Below are positions 25,564 through 33,615 of a stretch of DNA of 64,000 nt, one piece after another (the first letter of the stretch is position 1; each line of letters begins with the position of its first letter). Under the pieces are notes generated by a model. The model saw only the letters and a program-made list of their open reading frames with translations, searched no databases and was not told where the DNA came from. Location: contig JAPPAP010000025.1 in assembly GCA_026705465.1 (NCBI GenBank), positions 310,001 to 374,000 of the forward strand. Direction: 5' to 3'. The translations under genes and the position numbers were made by a program. The stretch comes from a bacterium. GTDB taxonomy: Bacteria > Actinomycetota > Acidimicrobiia > Acidimicrobiales > Bin134.

Positions 25564-27327
25564 CTACTCGATCACAGCGACGACGTCGCCGCCGCCCACC
25601 GAGTCGCCCTCAGCCACCCGGACCTCCGCAATAGTGCCGGACTTTTCGGCACACACGTTGTTCTCCATCTTCATAGCCTCAAGCACCACGATGGGATCGC
25701 CCGCTTCTACCGTGTCGCCCACGGCCACCATCACCTTCACGATGGTGCCCTGCATGGGCACGGTTACCTCACCGCTGCCCCCGCCACTACCACTCTTGCT
25801 GGCGGCTGCCCGCTTGGGACGCTTGGCGCCGGCTGACGTCGCCTCGGCTGCCGCGGGGGCAGTCTCCGGCACCCACATCTTCACCGAGTAACGCTGGCCG
25901 TTGACCTCCACGTCGATGTCCCGCTGTACAAGGGGCTCGTTGTCGGCGGGCGGGCTGGTTGTGGCTAGCGCGCCCTTTACCCCGGTGAGGTCCAGAGTCT
26001 CCTCCACCCATTTGGTGGAGTGGGTCAGCGCCGCGAAGTCAGGGTGGGCCAGGATGGCCTTGTCGGCGCTGATGGTGGTGGCCACTCCGCTCACCTCCAA
26101 CTCGTCGAGGGCCCGCAGCGTGCGGGCGATAGCCGTCGCGCGGTCCCGACCCCAGCAGATCAGCTTGCCCACCAGATTGTCGTAGAACTGGCTGATCTCG
26201 TCTCCGGCCTCGTAACCCCCGTCCCAACGGGTTCCGTAGCCGCTGGGTATCCGCAGATCGGTGATCGGACCCGGCGACGGCAGAAAAGCACCTTCGGCGG
26301 GGTCTTCGGCATTGATGCGCACCTCGATGGCGTGGCCGGAGATCTCAATGTCGTCTTGGGCGAACGGCAGTGGCTCGCCGGAGGCCACTCTGATCTGCTG
26401 CTCTACCAGGTCGATTCCGGTGACGAGTTCAGTGGCCGGATGTTCTACTTGGAGCCGGGTGTTCATCTCCAAGTAGTAGAACTGGCCGTCCTCATACAGG
26501 AACTCCACCGTCCCCGCATTCACATAGTCGCATCCCTGGGCCACCTTCACCGCGGCCTCACCCATGGCGGCCAGGATTTCAGGGTCGATGCCGGCGGCGG
26601 GTGCCTCCTCGATCAGCTTCTGGTGCCGACGCTGGGCCGAGCAGTCGCGTGTTCCCAGGTAGACGCAGTTGCCGTGGCTGTCTGCTAGCACCTGCACCTC
26701 AACGTGGCGGGGCTTCTCCAGATAGCGTTCCATATAGATCTCGTTGCGGCCGAAATAGCTCAGGGCCTCTCGCTGGGCCGACTCGATGGCTTCTTCCACC
26801 TCGGTCTCATCGGCCACCACCTTCATGCCTCGGCCGCCGCCGCCGTAGGCCGCCTTGATGGCCACGGGATAGCCGTGCTCAGCTCCGAAGGCCCTGACCT
26901 GCTCAGGATCGGTGATGAGGTCGGTGGTGCCAGGGACCCCGCTCACTCCTACCCGCTCAGCAGCCTGGCGGGCGGAGATTTTGTCGCCCATGATCTCGAT
27001 GGCCTCGGGATTGGGGCCAATGAATGCCACTCCCCGGTCGGTAATGGCTCGGGCGAAGTCGGCGTTTTCGGAGAAGAAGCCGTAGCCGGGGTGGACGCCA
27101 TCAGCCCCGGTGCGCTCAATAACGTCGAGGATGGCCTCGGTGTTCAAGTAGCTCTCGGCTGCAGTTTGACCGCCGAGGGCATGGGCTTCGTCGGCCATGC
27201 GCACATGGAGGGCACTGCGGTCGAGATCGGAGTACACCGCCACGGTGGCAATGCCCATTTCCCGGCAGGCCCGGATTACTCGGACGGCGATCTCCCCGCG
27301 GTTCGCCACCAGTACCTTGGACAACAC
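25564..27327 (-). CDS. Acyl-CoA carboxylase alpha subunit (biotin carboxylase plus BCCP)
   Basis: A 587-residue subunit that carboxylates its own biotin with ATP and bicarbonate, for acetyl-, propionyl- or related acyl-CoA carboxylation. The biotin carboxylase domain fills residues 1-450: KVLVANRGEIAVRVIRA, YGGGGRGMK (ATP grasp), ERYLEKPRHVEVQVLADSHG, RDCSAQRRHQKLIEEAPA, EMNTRLQVEH. A Ser/Gly/Lys-rich linker leads to a biotinyl domain with VLEAMKMEN, the Lys being biotinylated. Length and layout match AccA3/PccA of actinobacteria. The carboxyltransferase (beta) subunit is not in the window. The GTG at 27327 gives the standard start. The divergent biotin ligase gene begins 71 nt away, a fitting partner. 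Confidence 0.95.
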   Translation of the reverse strand: MLSKVLVANRGEIAVRVIRACREMGIATVAVYSDLDRSALHVRMADEAHALGGQTAAESYLNTEAILDVIERTGADGVHPGYGFFSENADFARAITDRGVAFIGPNPEAIEIMGDKISARQAAERVGVSGVPGTTDLITDPEQVRAFGAEHGYPVAIKAAYGGGGRGMKVVADETEVEEAIESAQREALSYFGRNEIYMERYLEKPRHVEVQVLADSHGNCVYLGTRDCSAQRRHQKLIEEAPAAGIDPEILAAMGEAAVKVAQGCDYVNAGTVEFLYEDGQFYYLEMNTRLQVEHPATELVTGIDLVEQQIRVASGEPLPFAQDDIEISGHAIEVRINAEDPAEGAFLPSPGPITDLRIPSGYGTRWDGGYEAGDEISQFYDNLVGKLICWGRDRATAIARTLRALDELEVSGVATTISADKAILAHPDFAALTHSTKWVEETLDLTGVKGALATTSPPADNEPLVQRDIDVEVNGQRYSVKMWVPETAPAAAEATSAGAKRPKRAAASKSGSGGGSGEVTVPMQGTIVKVMVAVGDTVEAGDPIVVLEAMKMENNVCAEKSGTIAEVRVAEGDSVGGGDVVAVIE

Positions 27328-27398
27328 GGCAATATGGTGGCAGACGGGTTCTCAAGCACGCGAATAATGGCGAAGGGCACCGGAGTTGGGGAGAGGAT

Positions 27399-28157
27399 GT
27401 GAATTGGATTTCTGGTTTTCGGGTGGAATGGGTTGAGGAGACCGGCTCGACCAATGTCGACCTCTTGGCTGAGGCCCGCCTCGGCGCCGAGTCCGACAAA
27501 GTCCTCGTGGCCGACTATCAGCACTCTGGGCGAGGCCGGCGGGGGAGAACCTGGGAGGCGCCTCCCATGTCCAGCCTGTTGTTCTCGGTGCTGACAAGGC
27601 CCAAGCTCGCCGTTGAGGCATCCCACTTGGTGGCCAATGCACTGGCTATGGGCGCGTTGGAGGCCTGCGATTCTTTGGCTGGCGTACGGCCCAGATTGAA
27701 GTGGCCCAACGACCTCATGGTGGCAGATCGCAAGCTTGCCGGGGTGCTGGCCGAATCAATCGTGGTCGGGGACAGGCTCCAAGCCGTTGTCGTGGGCATG
27801 GGCCTCAACGTTCGCACTGGTGCTGCGCCCTCCGAAGCTGCCGACACCGCGGTAGCTCTTGAAGAGGTATGCGATGCGGTGATCGACCGCCGAGAGCTGC
27901 TGGCGGAGATTCTGGCCGGTTTCGAACACTGGATGGAGGGAATTGAGGGAGCCAGCGGACAGGCCGCACTGATGGCTGCGGCGCGCCATGAGTCGGCCAC
28001 TTTGGGCTGCCGAGTATCGGTGGAACTAGGTGACGGGAATGTACTGGAGGGCTTGGCTGAAGATCTCGATGATCAGGGTGCGCTTATTCTGGGGGGTGGG
28101 GTGCGAGTTGTGGTGGGTGATGTCGTGCACCTTAGGGATCAATCTGGGTCGCTTTGA
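27399..28157 (+). CDS. birA: Biotin--[acetyl-CoA-carboxylase] ligase
   Basis: A 252-residue group I biotin protein ligase that activates biotin as biotinyl-5'-AMP and attaches it to the carrier-protein lysine. It has VEETGSTNVDLLAEAR, the AMP-binding SGRGRRGRTWEAP (about 47-59), RLKWPNDLMVADRKLAGVLAE (about 100) and VVVGMGLNVR. The last 45 residues form the small C-terminal SH3-like domain. It has no N-terminal HTH, so unlike E. coli BirA it should not act as a repressor. The GTG at 27399 has GGGGAGAGG just upstream. It is divergent from the biotin-dependent carboxylase gene and convergent with pabC, overlapping its end by 26 nt. Confidence 0.93.
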   Translation: MNWISGFRVEWVEETGSTNVDLLAEARLGAESDKVLVADYQHSGRGRRGRTWEAPPMSSLLFSVLTRPKLAVEASHLVANALAMGALEACDSLAGVRPRLKWPNDLMVADRKLAGVLAESIVVGDRLQAVVVGMGLNVRTGAAPSEAADTAVALEEVCDAVIDRRELLAEILAGFEHWMEGIEGASGQAALMAAARHESATLGCRVSVELGDGNVLEGLAEDLDDQGALILGGGVRVVVGDVVHLRDQSGSL

Positions 28158-28995
28158 GGTGGGCGAATGCTTGGGCGGCGGCTTGGGTGAGGGGGCCGGG
28201 TGCAGAGGGGAGAGGATGGCCGTCGACGGCGTGGATGGGGTGAACGTCGCGGGTGGTGGAGGTGAGAAACGCCTCGTCGGCGTCGGCCAGGGAACCGAGA
28301 GGCACATCTTGCTCCACTGCGCCGGTCAGCTCGATCACCAACTGGCGGGTGACTCCGGCCAAACAGCCTGAGGCCAATGAGGGGGTTATCAGCTGGCCCT
28401 GATGGGCCAAGAACACGTTGCTGCCGGTTCCCTCGCACAGCTGCCCCTGGGTGTTGGCGAATATGGCCTCGCTGGCCCCCAGCTCTTTGGCCGCGGCCAG
28501 GGCCCGCACGTTGGCGCCATACGACACGGTCTTGAGGCCGGCCAGGGGGCTGCGCTCATTGATAGTCCAGTCGACGGTGGCCACTGCGGTGGTTGCTGGC
28601 CAAGGAGGTTGGGGGGTGGCGGCCACCGTGGCAGTAGGAGGACTGTCGCCGCGGTTGCTGCCCAGCGGACCGGTGCCACTGCTGACGGTAACCCGCAGCC
28701 GCCCCTCTTGGAGACCGTTGGCGGCGGCCACCGCGATCATGGCATCCCGCAGCACCTCGGTATCGGGCACCGCGACGCCCAAGTGCTTGGCCGAGTAGGC
28801 CAGCCTCTCCAAGTGGCGGCGAGCGGCGAACGGCATTCCCCGCACGATGATCAGGGTCTCGAACACGGCGTCGCCCACCAGCCAGCCATGGTCGAAAGGT
28901 GAGATCCGGGCCTCGTCCTCAGGCAACAGCTCCCCGTTGATCCACACCGTGCGGGCCTTAGGGGAAGCGCCAGCAGGAGTCGACGTCTCCGTCAT
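28132..28995 (-). CDS. pabC: Class IV aminotransferase, probable aminodeoxychorismate lyase
   Basis: A 287-residue PLP enzyme of fold type IV. WINGELLPEDEARISPFDHG and VGDAVFETLIIVRG are at the N-terminus, RLRVTVSSGTG near 100, the PLP-lysine segment GLKTVSYGANVRALAAAKE near 160, and CEGTGSNVFLAHQG then FLTSTTRDVHPIHAVDG towards the end. Aminodeoxychorismate lyase makes p-aminobenzoate plus pyruvate for folate. Branched-chain and D-amino-acid transaminases are close relatives, but the position decides: its ATG overlaps the stop of pabB (ATGA), and both lie on the minus strand. Its 3' end overlaps the end of birA by 26 nt. Confidence 0.85.
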   Translation of the reverse strand: MTETSTPAGASPKARTVWINGELLPEDEARISPFDHGWLVGDAVFETLIIVRGMPFAARRHLERLAYSAKHLGVAVPDTEVLRDAMIAVAAANGLQEGRLRVTVSSGTGPLGSNRGDSPPTATVAATPQPPWPATTAVATVDWTINERSPLAGLKTVSYGANVRALAAAKELGASEAIFANTQGQLCEGTGSNVFLAHQGQLITPSLASGCLAGVTRQLVIELTGAVEQDVPLGSLADADEAFLTSTTRDVHPIHAVDGHPLPSAPGPLTQAAAQAFAHLKATQIDP

Positions 28996-30008
28996 ATGGC
29001 GATGTACTCCCCGGTGGCCACGGCCAGGAGCCGCCTGGCCTTCAATTCGGTTTCGCACCACTCGTCTTCGAGGTCGCTGTCAAAGGTGATGCCGCCGCCG
29101 GTTCCCAAGTGCAAGTGGTCGTCTTCGATCCACAGGGTGCGGATGGCCACGTTCAGATCGCCTCGCTGGCGGTCGGCGTCCACCCAGCCCACCGCGCCGC
29201 AATACACCCCTCGGGGTTGGGTCTCCAGGGCATTGATGGCGTCAAGGGCAGCCAGCTTGGGGGCGCCAGTGACCGACCCCGGGGGGAAGGTGGCATCGAT
29301 CAGCTCTGGCCATCCGCAGCCAGCGGTCAGCCGTCCCCGAACGGAACTCACCAAGTGTACGAGGCCGGGATGGTGCTCCAGGGAAAACAGGGCGGGCACG
29401 TTTACGGTTCCGTAGTCGCACACCCGCCCCAAATCGTTGCGCACTAGATCGACGATCATCAGGTTTTCGGCTTGGTCCTTTGGTGTCAGCCCCGAGGGAT
29501 CGGCCGCGGTGCCCTTGATTGGTGACGACTCCACCCACCGCCCATTGCGCTCCAAGAACCGCTCCGGTGAGGCTGAGGCGATATGAACGCCGTGGTCGGG
29601 CAACCGCAGCACGGCTGCGTAAGGGGCGGGGTTTCCCTCGGCCAGCGCCGCTCCCAACGCGGCGATGTCGGTATCTGGATCGATGAGCGGAGCGCTCAGT
29701 CGGCGGGTGAGGTTGACCTGGTAGACGTCGCCGGCCGCGATCATGTCCCGGATAGCCGACACTCCAGAGGTGAAGCCAGCCCGGTCTAGTGAGCTGCTCC
29801 ACGTATCGGCTGGGAGGCCCTTCCAAGGGCGGCCCCTCCAAGGGCGAGCAGGGCGCACTGAGTCGAATCGGGCGCACACTGCCTTGCCGTGGAAATCTAT
29901 GGCCACAGCCCAAAAGCCCTTGGACTCCAAAGCGCTCAAGTCGTCGGTAACATCAGCCAGCCTGGAACACAGGTGATGTCCCACCACGGCAACAGCCGCC
30001 ACCTCCAT
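28992..30008 (-). CDS. pabB: Aminodeoxychorismate synthase component I
   Basis: A 338-residue chorismate-utilising enzyme that converts chorismate to 4-amino-4-deoxychorismate with ammonia from a glutaminase partner (not seen here). The catalytic half is complete: AGDVYQVNLTRRL, ASPERFLERN, SPIKGT (the Lys is typical of PabB), DLVRNDLGRVCDYG, HLVSSVRGRL, FPPGSVTGAPK, RGVYCGAVGWV and TGGGITFDSDLEDEW. The N-terminal lobe is short (about 100 residues), making it shorter than the usual 450-residue form, a known compact PabB variant. The ATG at 30008 is chosen because a TACACT -10 hexamer ends 7 nt upstream. Open frame further upstream runs under the divergent LCP gene and has no domain. Confidence 0.9.
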   Translation of the reverse strand: MEVAAVAVVGHHLCSRLADVTDDLSALESKGFWAVAIDFHGKAVCARFDSVRPARPWRGRPWKGLPADTWSSSLDRAGFTSGVSAIRDMIAAGDVYQVNLTRRLSAPLIDPDTDIAALGAALAEGNPAPYAAVLRLPDHGVHIASASPERFLERNGRWVESSPIKGTAADPSGLTPKDQAENLMIVDLVRNDLGRVCDYGTVNVPALFSLEHHPGLVHLVSSVRGRLTAGCGWPELIDATFPPGSVTGAPKLAALDAINALETQPRGVYCGAVGWVDADRQRGDLNVAIRTLWIEDDHLHLGTGGGITFDSDLEDEWCETELKARRLLAVATGEYIAI

Positions 30009-30015
30009 CGGGTGC

Positions 30016-30029
30016 AGTGTACTTACACT
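30016..30029. promoter_or_regulatory. Divergent paired -10 elements (TACACT on both strands)
   Basis: AGTGTACTTACACT is an inverted repeat giving a TACACT hexamer on each strand. The minus-strand copy (30016-30021) ends 7 nt before the pabB ATG. The plus-strand copy (30024-30029) ends 8 nt before the ATG of a 20-codon leader frame. Both predicted transcripts would be leaderless, and the two polymerases could not bind at once. Confidence 0.55.
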
Positions 30030-30037
30030 GGCGGTGA

Positions 30038-30100
30038 ATGGGATGCAGGAATAGCCCCCAGCATGCGCGCATGGCCCCAATGGGTTTGAGGCAGACTTGA
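30038..30100 (+). CDS. Possible 20-codon leader peptide coupled to the LCP gene
   Basis: ATG at 30038, 8 nt after the plus-strand TACACT, opens a 20-codon frame (MGCRNSPQHARMAPMGLRQT). Its TGA overlaps the ATG of the LCP gene by one base (TGATG). The LCP gene has no clear ribosome binding site of its own, so the leader could deliver ribosomes by termination-reinitiation. It may be chance; coding character cannot be judged at this length. Confidence 0.35.
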   Translation: MGCRNSPQHARMAPMGLRQT

Positions 30101-31473
30101 TGAGCTCTACGCGCCGGCGGCGAGCCCGCAGGAGAACCTGGTGGCAGCTCGTGGTGGTGCTGTTCGGGCTGCTGGTGTTCGCGGCCGCAGTGGGAGGGGC
30201 AGCCGGTCTGGGCATGGTGAAGTCGCAAGTCAGCCAAATTCCCCGGGTGTCGGTATCGCTATCGCTGGATGTAGTCGGGACATCGGTAGACCCTGAAGAG
30301 GAGGTCAGCTCAGATGCCCAGAACTTTCTTCTGGTGGGCATCGACAGCGCGGTAGGGATTGACCCCGATAGCCCCATCCACATCGACCGGGACATCAACA
30401 CCCTTCTCACTGATTCAGTGATCTTGGTACGAATCGACCCTGAAGCCGACCGGGTGGCCATGCTGTCGATTCCCCGCGATCTGTGGGTGCCGATCGCGGG
30501 TAAGGGATGGAGCGAGCGGGTGAACGCCGCTCGGGGGATCGGTGGGCCGGGCACGCTTATCGAGACCGTGTCGGAGTATTTGGGCGTGCCCATTCACCAC
30601 TACGTGGAGATCAACTTTGCCGGGTTCTTGCGGATCGTGGACGCGGTGGACGGGGTGCCAGTAGAGATCGTCCAGCCCATTCGCGACGACTCGCTGGGCC
30701 TGCGGATCGAGCAAACCGGAGTGATCACCCTTGAACCCGACACCGCTCTGGCCTATGTGCGAACCCGTCGGCCTCTGACCGTGGTGGAGGGCGGCAATCC
30801 TGCCAACGACAGCGATTGGGTGCGGCTTGGAGTGTGGAACGACCTGGAGCGCAATCAACGCCAGCAGGAGTTCATGGTTGCCACCTTGAAACGGGCAGTG
30901 GAAAAGGGCATCCGCAACCCGCTCACCTTGCGGAGGGTGGCCAACGAGCTACTAGACGACGACAATCCCAGCATCACCCTGGACGACCGCATCACGGTAG
31001 GCCAGCTTGTGGAATTGGGCGACGAGTTCCGTTCGTTCTCCGTCGACCACATCGAGCGGTACAAGCTGCCGGTGGTAGATGCCACCATCGATGGCAAACA
31101 AGTGCTGCTATTGGTGGAGGAAGACGAAGAGCTCCAGTCGGTACTTGAGTTCTTCCGGGCTGGGAGCTTGGCCAGCGTGCGGGTGCGGGTTCTGAACGGC
31201 ACCTCATCAGGCACAGTGGCCGGGGTGGAGTCAGAGTTGGAGCGGGCCGGGTTCTCGGTGGTGGCCCGGGGCAACGCCCATCGGTTCGATCTGGTTCGCA
31301 CCGTTGTCCGCCATACCGAAGCATCTGCCGACCAGGCGGCGACGCTGGCTCGTTTCATTGAGCCCTTGCCGCTGTTGGAGCTGGTGTCTGGGATCGATGG
31401 GGCCGATGTGGAGCTGGTGGTGGGTGCTGACTACCGAGCGGTGTCCAATGCGCCTCGGGACTCGGCTTCTTGA
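30100..31473 (+). CDS. LytR-CpsA-Psr family glycopolymer ligase
   Basis: A 457-residue membrane-anchored enzyme that transfers lipid-linked glycopolymers to peptidoglycan outside the membrane. An Arg-rich cytoplasmic N-terminus (RRRRARRR) precedes one membrane helix (about 16-38). The LCP domain (about 75-260) has NFLLVGIDSA, LLTDSVILVRIDPEADRVAM, SIPRDLWVPI, NAARGIGGPGTLIETVSEYL, and HYVEINFAGFLRIVDAVDGV with the usual Arg and Asp residues. A C-terminal LytR_C domain (about 345-445) has VRVRVLNGTSSGTVAGVESE. The ATG at 30100 is set by the TGATG coupling with the leader frame. Its last 43 nt overlap the convergent GDP-fucose synthase gene. It likely attaches the polymers made by this locus to the wall. 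Confidence 0.92.
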   Translation: MSSTRRRRARRRTWWQLVVVLFGLLVFAAAVGGAAGLGMVKSQVSQIPRVSVSLSLDVVGTSVDPEEEVSSDAQNFLLVGIDSAVGIDPDSPIHIDRDINTLLTDSVILVRIDPEADRVAMLSIPRDLWVPIAGKGWSERVNAARGIGGPGTLIETVSEYLGVPIHHYVEINFAGFLRIVDAVDGVPVEIVQPIRDDSLGLRIEQTGVITLEPDTALAYVRTRRPLTVVEGGNPANDSDWVRLGVWNDLERNQRQQEFMVATLKRAVEKGIRNPLTLRRVANELLDDDNPSITLDDRITVGQLVELGDEFRSFSVDHIERYKLPVVDATIDGKQVLLLVEEDEELQSVLEFFRAGSLASVRVRVLNGTSSGTVAGVESELERAGFSVVARGNAHRFDLVRTVVRHTEASADQAATLARFIEPLPLLELVSGIDGADVELVVGADYRAVSNAPRDSAS

Positions 31474-32408
31474 CGATTGGCTAGATACCACCGGTAGGTA
31501 AGGCGGAGCCCTTCGGCGAATGAGGTGGAGGCCTCGAAGCCGAACAGCTCTTTGGCCCGACTGGGATCCACACAGCGGCGGGGCTGTCCGTCGGGCCGGG
31601 AGGAGTTCCACTCGATCCGGCCGGTGAAGCCAGTGACCTCGGCCACATCCTCCACGAGTTCCTTGATGGCTACCTCGTGGTTGGCCCCCAAGTTGACCGG
31701 CTCCGCGCCCTGGTAGTGCTCGGCGGCCAACAGGATGCCCTCGGCCGCGTCGTCCACGTAAAGGAATTCCCTGCTGGCGGTGCCCGTGCCCCAGACCTCG
31801 ATGCTGTCCTGGCCGGCCTCTATGGCATCGACGCACTTCTTGATGAGTGCGGGAATGACATGGGACACCGATGGGTGAAACTTGTCCCCTGGCCCGTACA
31901 GGTTGGTGGGCATCAGGTAGATGCCTTGCTGGCCATATTGATCGCGGTTGGCTTGAAGCTGCACAAGCTGGGCCAACTTGGCCACCCCATAGGGGGCGTT
32001 TGTCTCCTCGGGGTAGCCCGTCCACAAGGAATCTTCGGAGAATGGCACCTTTGTGTATTTGGGATATGAGCAGATGGTGCCCACCACAACCAAGCGGTCG
32101 GTTTGCGCCAACCGACACTGCTCGATGACGTTGGTGCCCATTAGCAGGTTGTCGAGGTAGAGGTCGGCGGGTCGGTCTTGGTTTGCGCCGATGCCTCCTA
32201 CCCGGGCGGCCAGATGGATCACCGTGTCGGGCTCGATGTCGGCCAACAGCCTCTGAGCATCATCGGCTTGGCGCAGGTCATAGTCGGCACTTGATGGGGC
32301 GGCCAGCACGGTGGGTTCTTGCTGGTTGAGCAGTCGGCAAACTGCTTGGCCCAAAAACCCGGTGCCCCCGGTGACCAAGACTCGCTGATTTGCCCAAAAG
32401 CCGCTCAT
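31431..32408 (-). CDS. fcl: GDP-L-fucose synthase
   Basis: A 325-residue bifunctional epimerase/reductase turning GDP-4-keto-6-deoxymannose into GDP-L-fucose with NADPH. VTGGTGFLGQAVCRLL is the cofactor loop, HLAARVGGIGANQDRPADLY is diagnostic of the family, and VVGTICSYPKYTKVPFSEDS carries the active-site Cys. NAPYGVAKLAQL holds the catalytic Tyr-x3-Lys, and MPTNLYGPGDKFHPSVSHVI the catalytic His. The gmd gene at 39625-40608 makes its substrate. It lies on the minus strand with its own TAGTCT -10 hexamer 8 nt before the ATG, and overlaps the end of the LCP gene by 43 nt. Confidence 0.94.
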   Translation of the reverse strand: MSGFWANQRVLVTGGTGFLGQAVCRLLNQQEPTVLAAPSSADYDLRQADDAQRLLADIEPDTVIHLAARVGGIGANQDRPADLYLDNLLMGTNVIEQCRLAQTDRLVVVGTICSYPKYTKVPFSEDSLWTGYPEETNAPYGVAKLAQLVQLQANRDQYGQQGIYLMPTNLYGPGDKFHPSVSHVIPALIKKCVDAIEAGQDSIEVWGTGTASREFLYVDDAAEGILLAAEHYQGAEPVNLGANHEVAIKELVEDVAEVTGFTGRIEWNSSRPDGQPRRCVDPSRAKELFGFEASTSFAEGLRLTYRWYLANRQEAESRGALDTAR

Positions 32409-32416
32409 CAGACTTC

Positions 32417-32422
32417 AGACTA
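32417..32422 (-). promoter_or_regulatory. -10 hexamer of a probable leaderless fcl promoter
   Basis: Reading the minus strand, TAGTCT ends 8 nt before the ATG at 32408, with no ribosome binding site. Confidence 0.5.
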
Positions 32423-32504
32423 CGGGATAACAGCGGCTTGTGATGGTCACGGACAGGGAGAATTGCCAGATTGCTTGCAGCGTGTTGAAGGGGGTCAGGG
32501 CTGG

Positions 32505-32510
32505 CAGAAT
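32505..32510 (+). promoter_or_regulatory. -10-like hexamer before a GT4 gene
   Basis: CAGAAT ends 7 nt before the GTG at 32518. It keeps the key A2 and T6 of the -10 hexamer and supports the GTG as start of a leaderless message. It is weaker than the other sites in this window. Confidence 0.35.
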
Positions 32511-32517
32511 CGGGGCA

Positions 32518-33615
32518 GTGCGAGTGGCGATCACGCTAGAGCAGTGTTGGCATCGGGTGCCGGGGGGAACGGCGGTGGCCGCGCTTGGAAGTGTGGAGGC
32601 GTTGGGCCGGCTCTCAGTGCCTCCCGAGATGGTGGGAGTTTCGGCCTGGCATCGAAATCCCCCCCAGAAGCCGTTCGATCCCGGAATCCCGATGGCTGCG
32701 GTGCCAATGCCTCGAGTCGGACTGTATTGGTGCTGGCACCGCATGCGCTGGCCCTCTGTGCAGCGGGCGGCCGGTCCGGTGGACGCGATTCATGCCACTG
32801 GCATGGCTGTACCGCCTCGGACCGCTCCGTTGGCGGTGACGGTCAATGATTTGGCGTTCTTGCGCCATCCCGACCATTTCACTTCACGAGGCAGACAGTT
32901 CTTCGGGCGGTCGCTGGAGCTGACTCGCAACGATGCCGACATCGTGGTGTGCCCGTCTCAGTACACGGCAGATGACTGTGTGCGGGCTGGGATCGACGCC
33001 AAAAGAGTGCGCGTTGTTCCGTACTGGACTGATGACCGCTTGGTGCCGTTATCGGAGGCCGAGAAGGTGCGGCAACGGTTTCAGTTGGCCGACAGGTTCG
33101 TTCTTTGGGTGGGGACGGCTGAGCCCCGAAAAAACTTGGCCTGTCTGCTGGAGGCATGGCAGCTGCTGGGACGGAAGGCCGAGGAGCTCGTGTTGGTTGG
33201 TCCGAGGGGGTGGAAATCAAACCTCGACCGCGATTTGGCAGCGTCTGGATCGCCGGTTCGCCGATTGGGATTCGTGACCGAGGCCGACAAGCGGGCGCTG
33301 GTTAGGGCGGCCGAGGTGGTGTGCTATCCGAGCCTGACTGAGGGCTTCGGTCTGCCAGTGCTGGAGGCGATGGTTCAAGAGACCCCGGTGGTGACCTCAG
33401 CGGTAGGCGCCACTGCCGAGGTGGCCGGTGCGGCGGGTCGGTTGGTGGATCCAACCCAGCCGCGACACATCGCCGACGCGCTCGCCGGGCTACTGGACGA
33501 CAAGGCTGCGGCGGATTGTTTGGGCGAACAGGGCCGGGAGCGGGCGCTGGCCCAGTTCACTTGGAAGCACACTGCTGAGGGGCTGTTGAACATCTATAGG
33601 GAGCTGGTTGGCTGA
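32518..33615 (+). CDS. Glycosyltransferase family 4
   Basis: A 365-residue GT-B enzyme. The N-terminal half has VAITLEQCWHRVPGGTAVAA, AIHATGMAVPPRTAPLAVTV and NDLAFLRHPDHFTSRG. The C-terminal donor half has RFVLWVGTAEPRKNLACLLE (about 195), LVGPRGWKSN, RLGFVTEADKRAL, and YPSLTEGFGLPVLEAMVQ (EX7E, about 270). Such proteins often add mannose or rhamnose, but the donor is not shown by sequence. The GTG at 32518 starts the conserved domain directly; longer frames upstream add only non-conserved residues. Its TGA overlaps the ATG of the next GT (TGATG), so the two are coupled. Confidence 0.88.
   Translation: MRVAITLEQCWHRVPGGTAVAALGSVEALGRLSVPPEMVGVSAWHRNPPQKPFDPGIPMAAVPMPRVGLYWCWHRMRWPSVQRAAGPVDAIHATGMAVPPRTAPLAVTVNDLAFLRHPDHFTSRGRQFFGRSLELTRNDADIVVCPSQYTADDCVRAGIDAKRVRVVPYWTDDRLVPLSEAEKVRQRFQLADRFVLWVGTAEPRKNLACLLEAWQLLGRKAEELVLVGPRGWKSNLDRDLAASGSPVRRLGFVTEADKRALVRAAEVVCYPSLTEGFGLPVLEAMVQETPVVTSAVGATAEVAGAAGRLVDPTQPRHIADALAGLLDDKAAADCLGEQGRERALAQFTWKHTAEGLLNIYRELVG

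Noticed and set aside
30009..30593. N-terminal extension of pabB
   Set aside because: It lies under the LCP gene and lacks PabB N-lobe motifs; the ATG at 30008 has a well-placed -10 hexamer.
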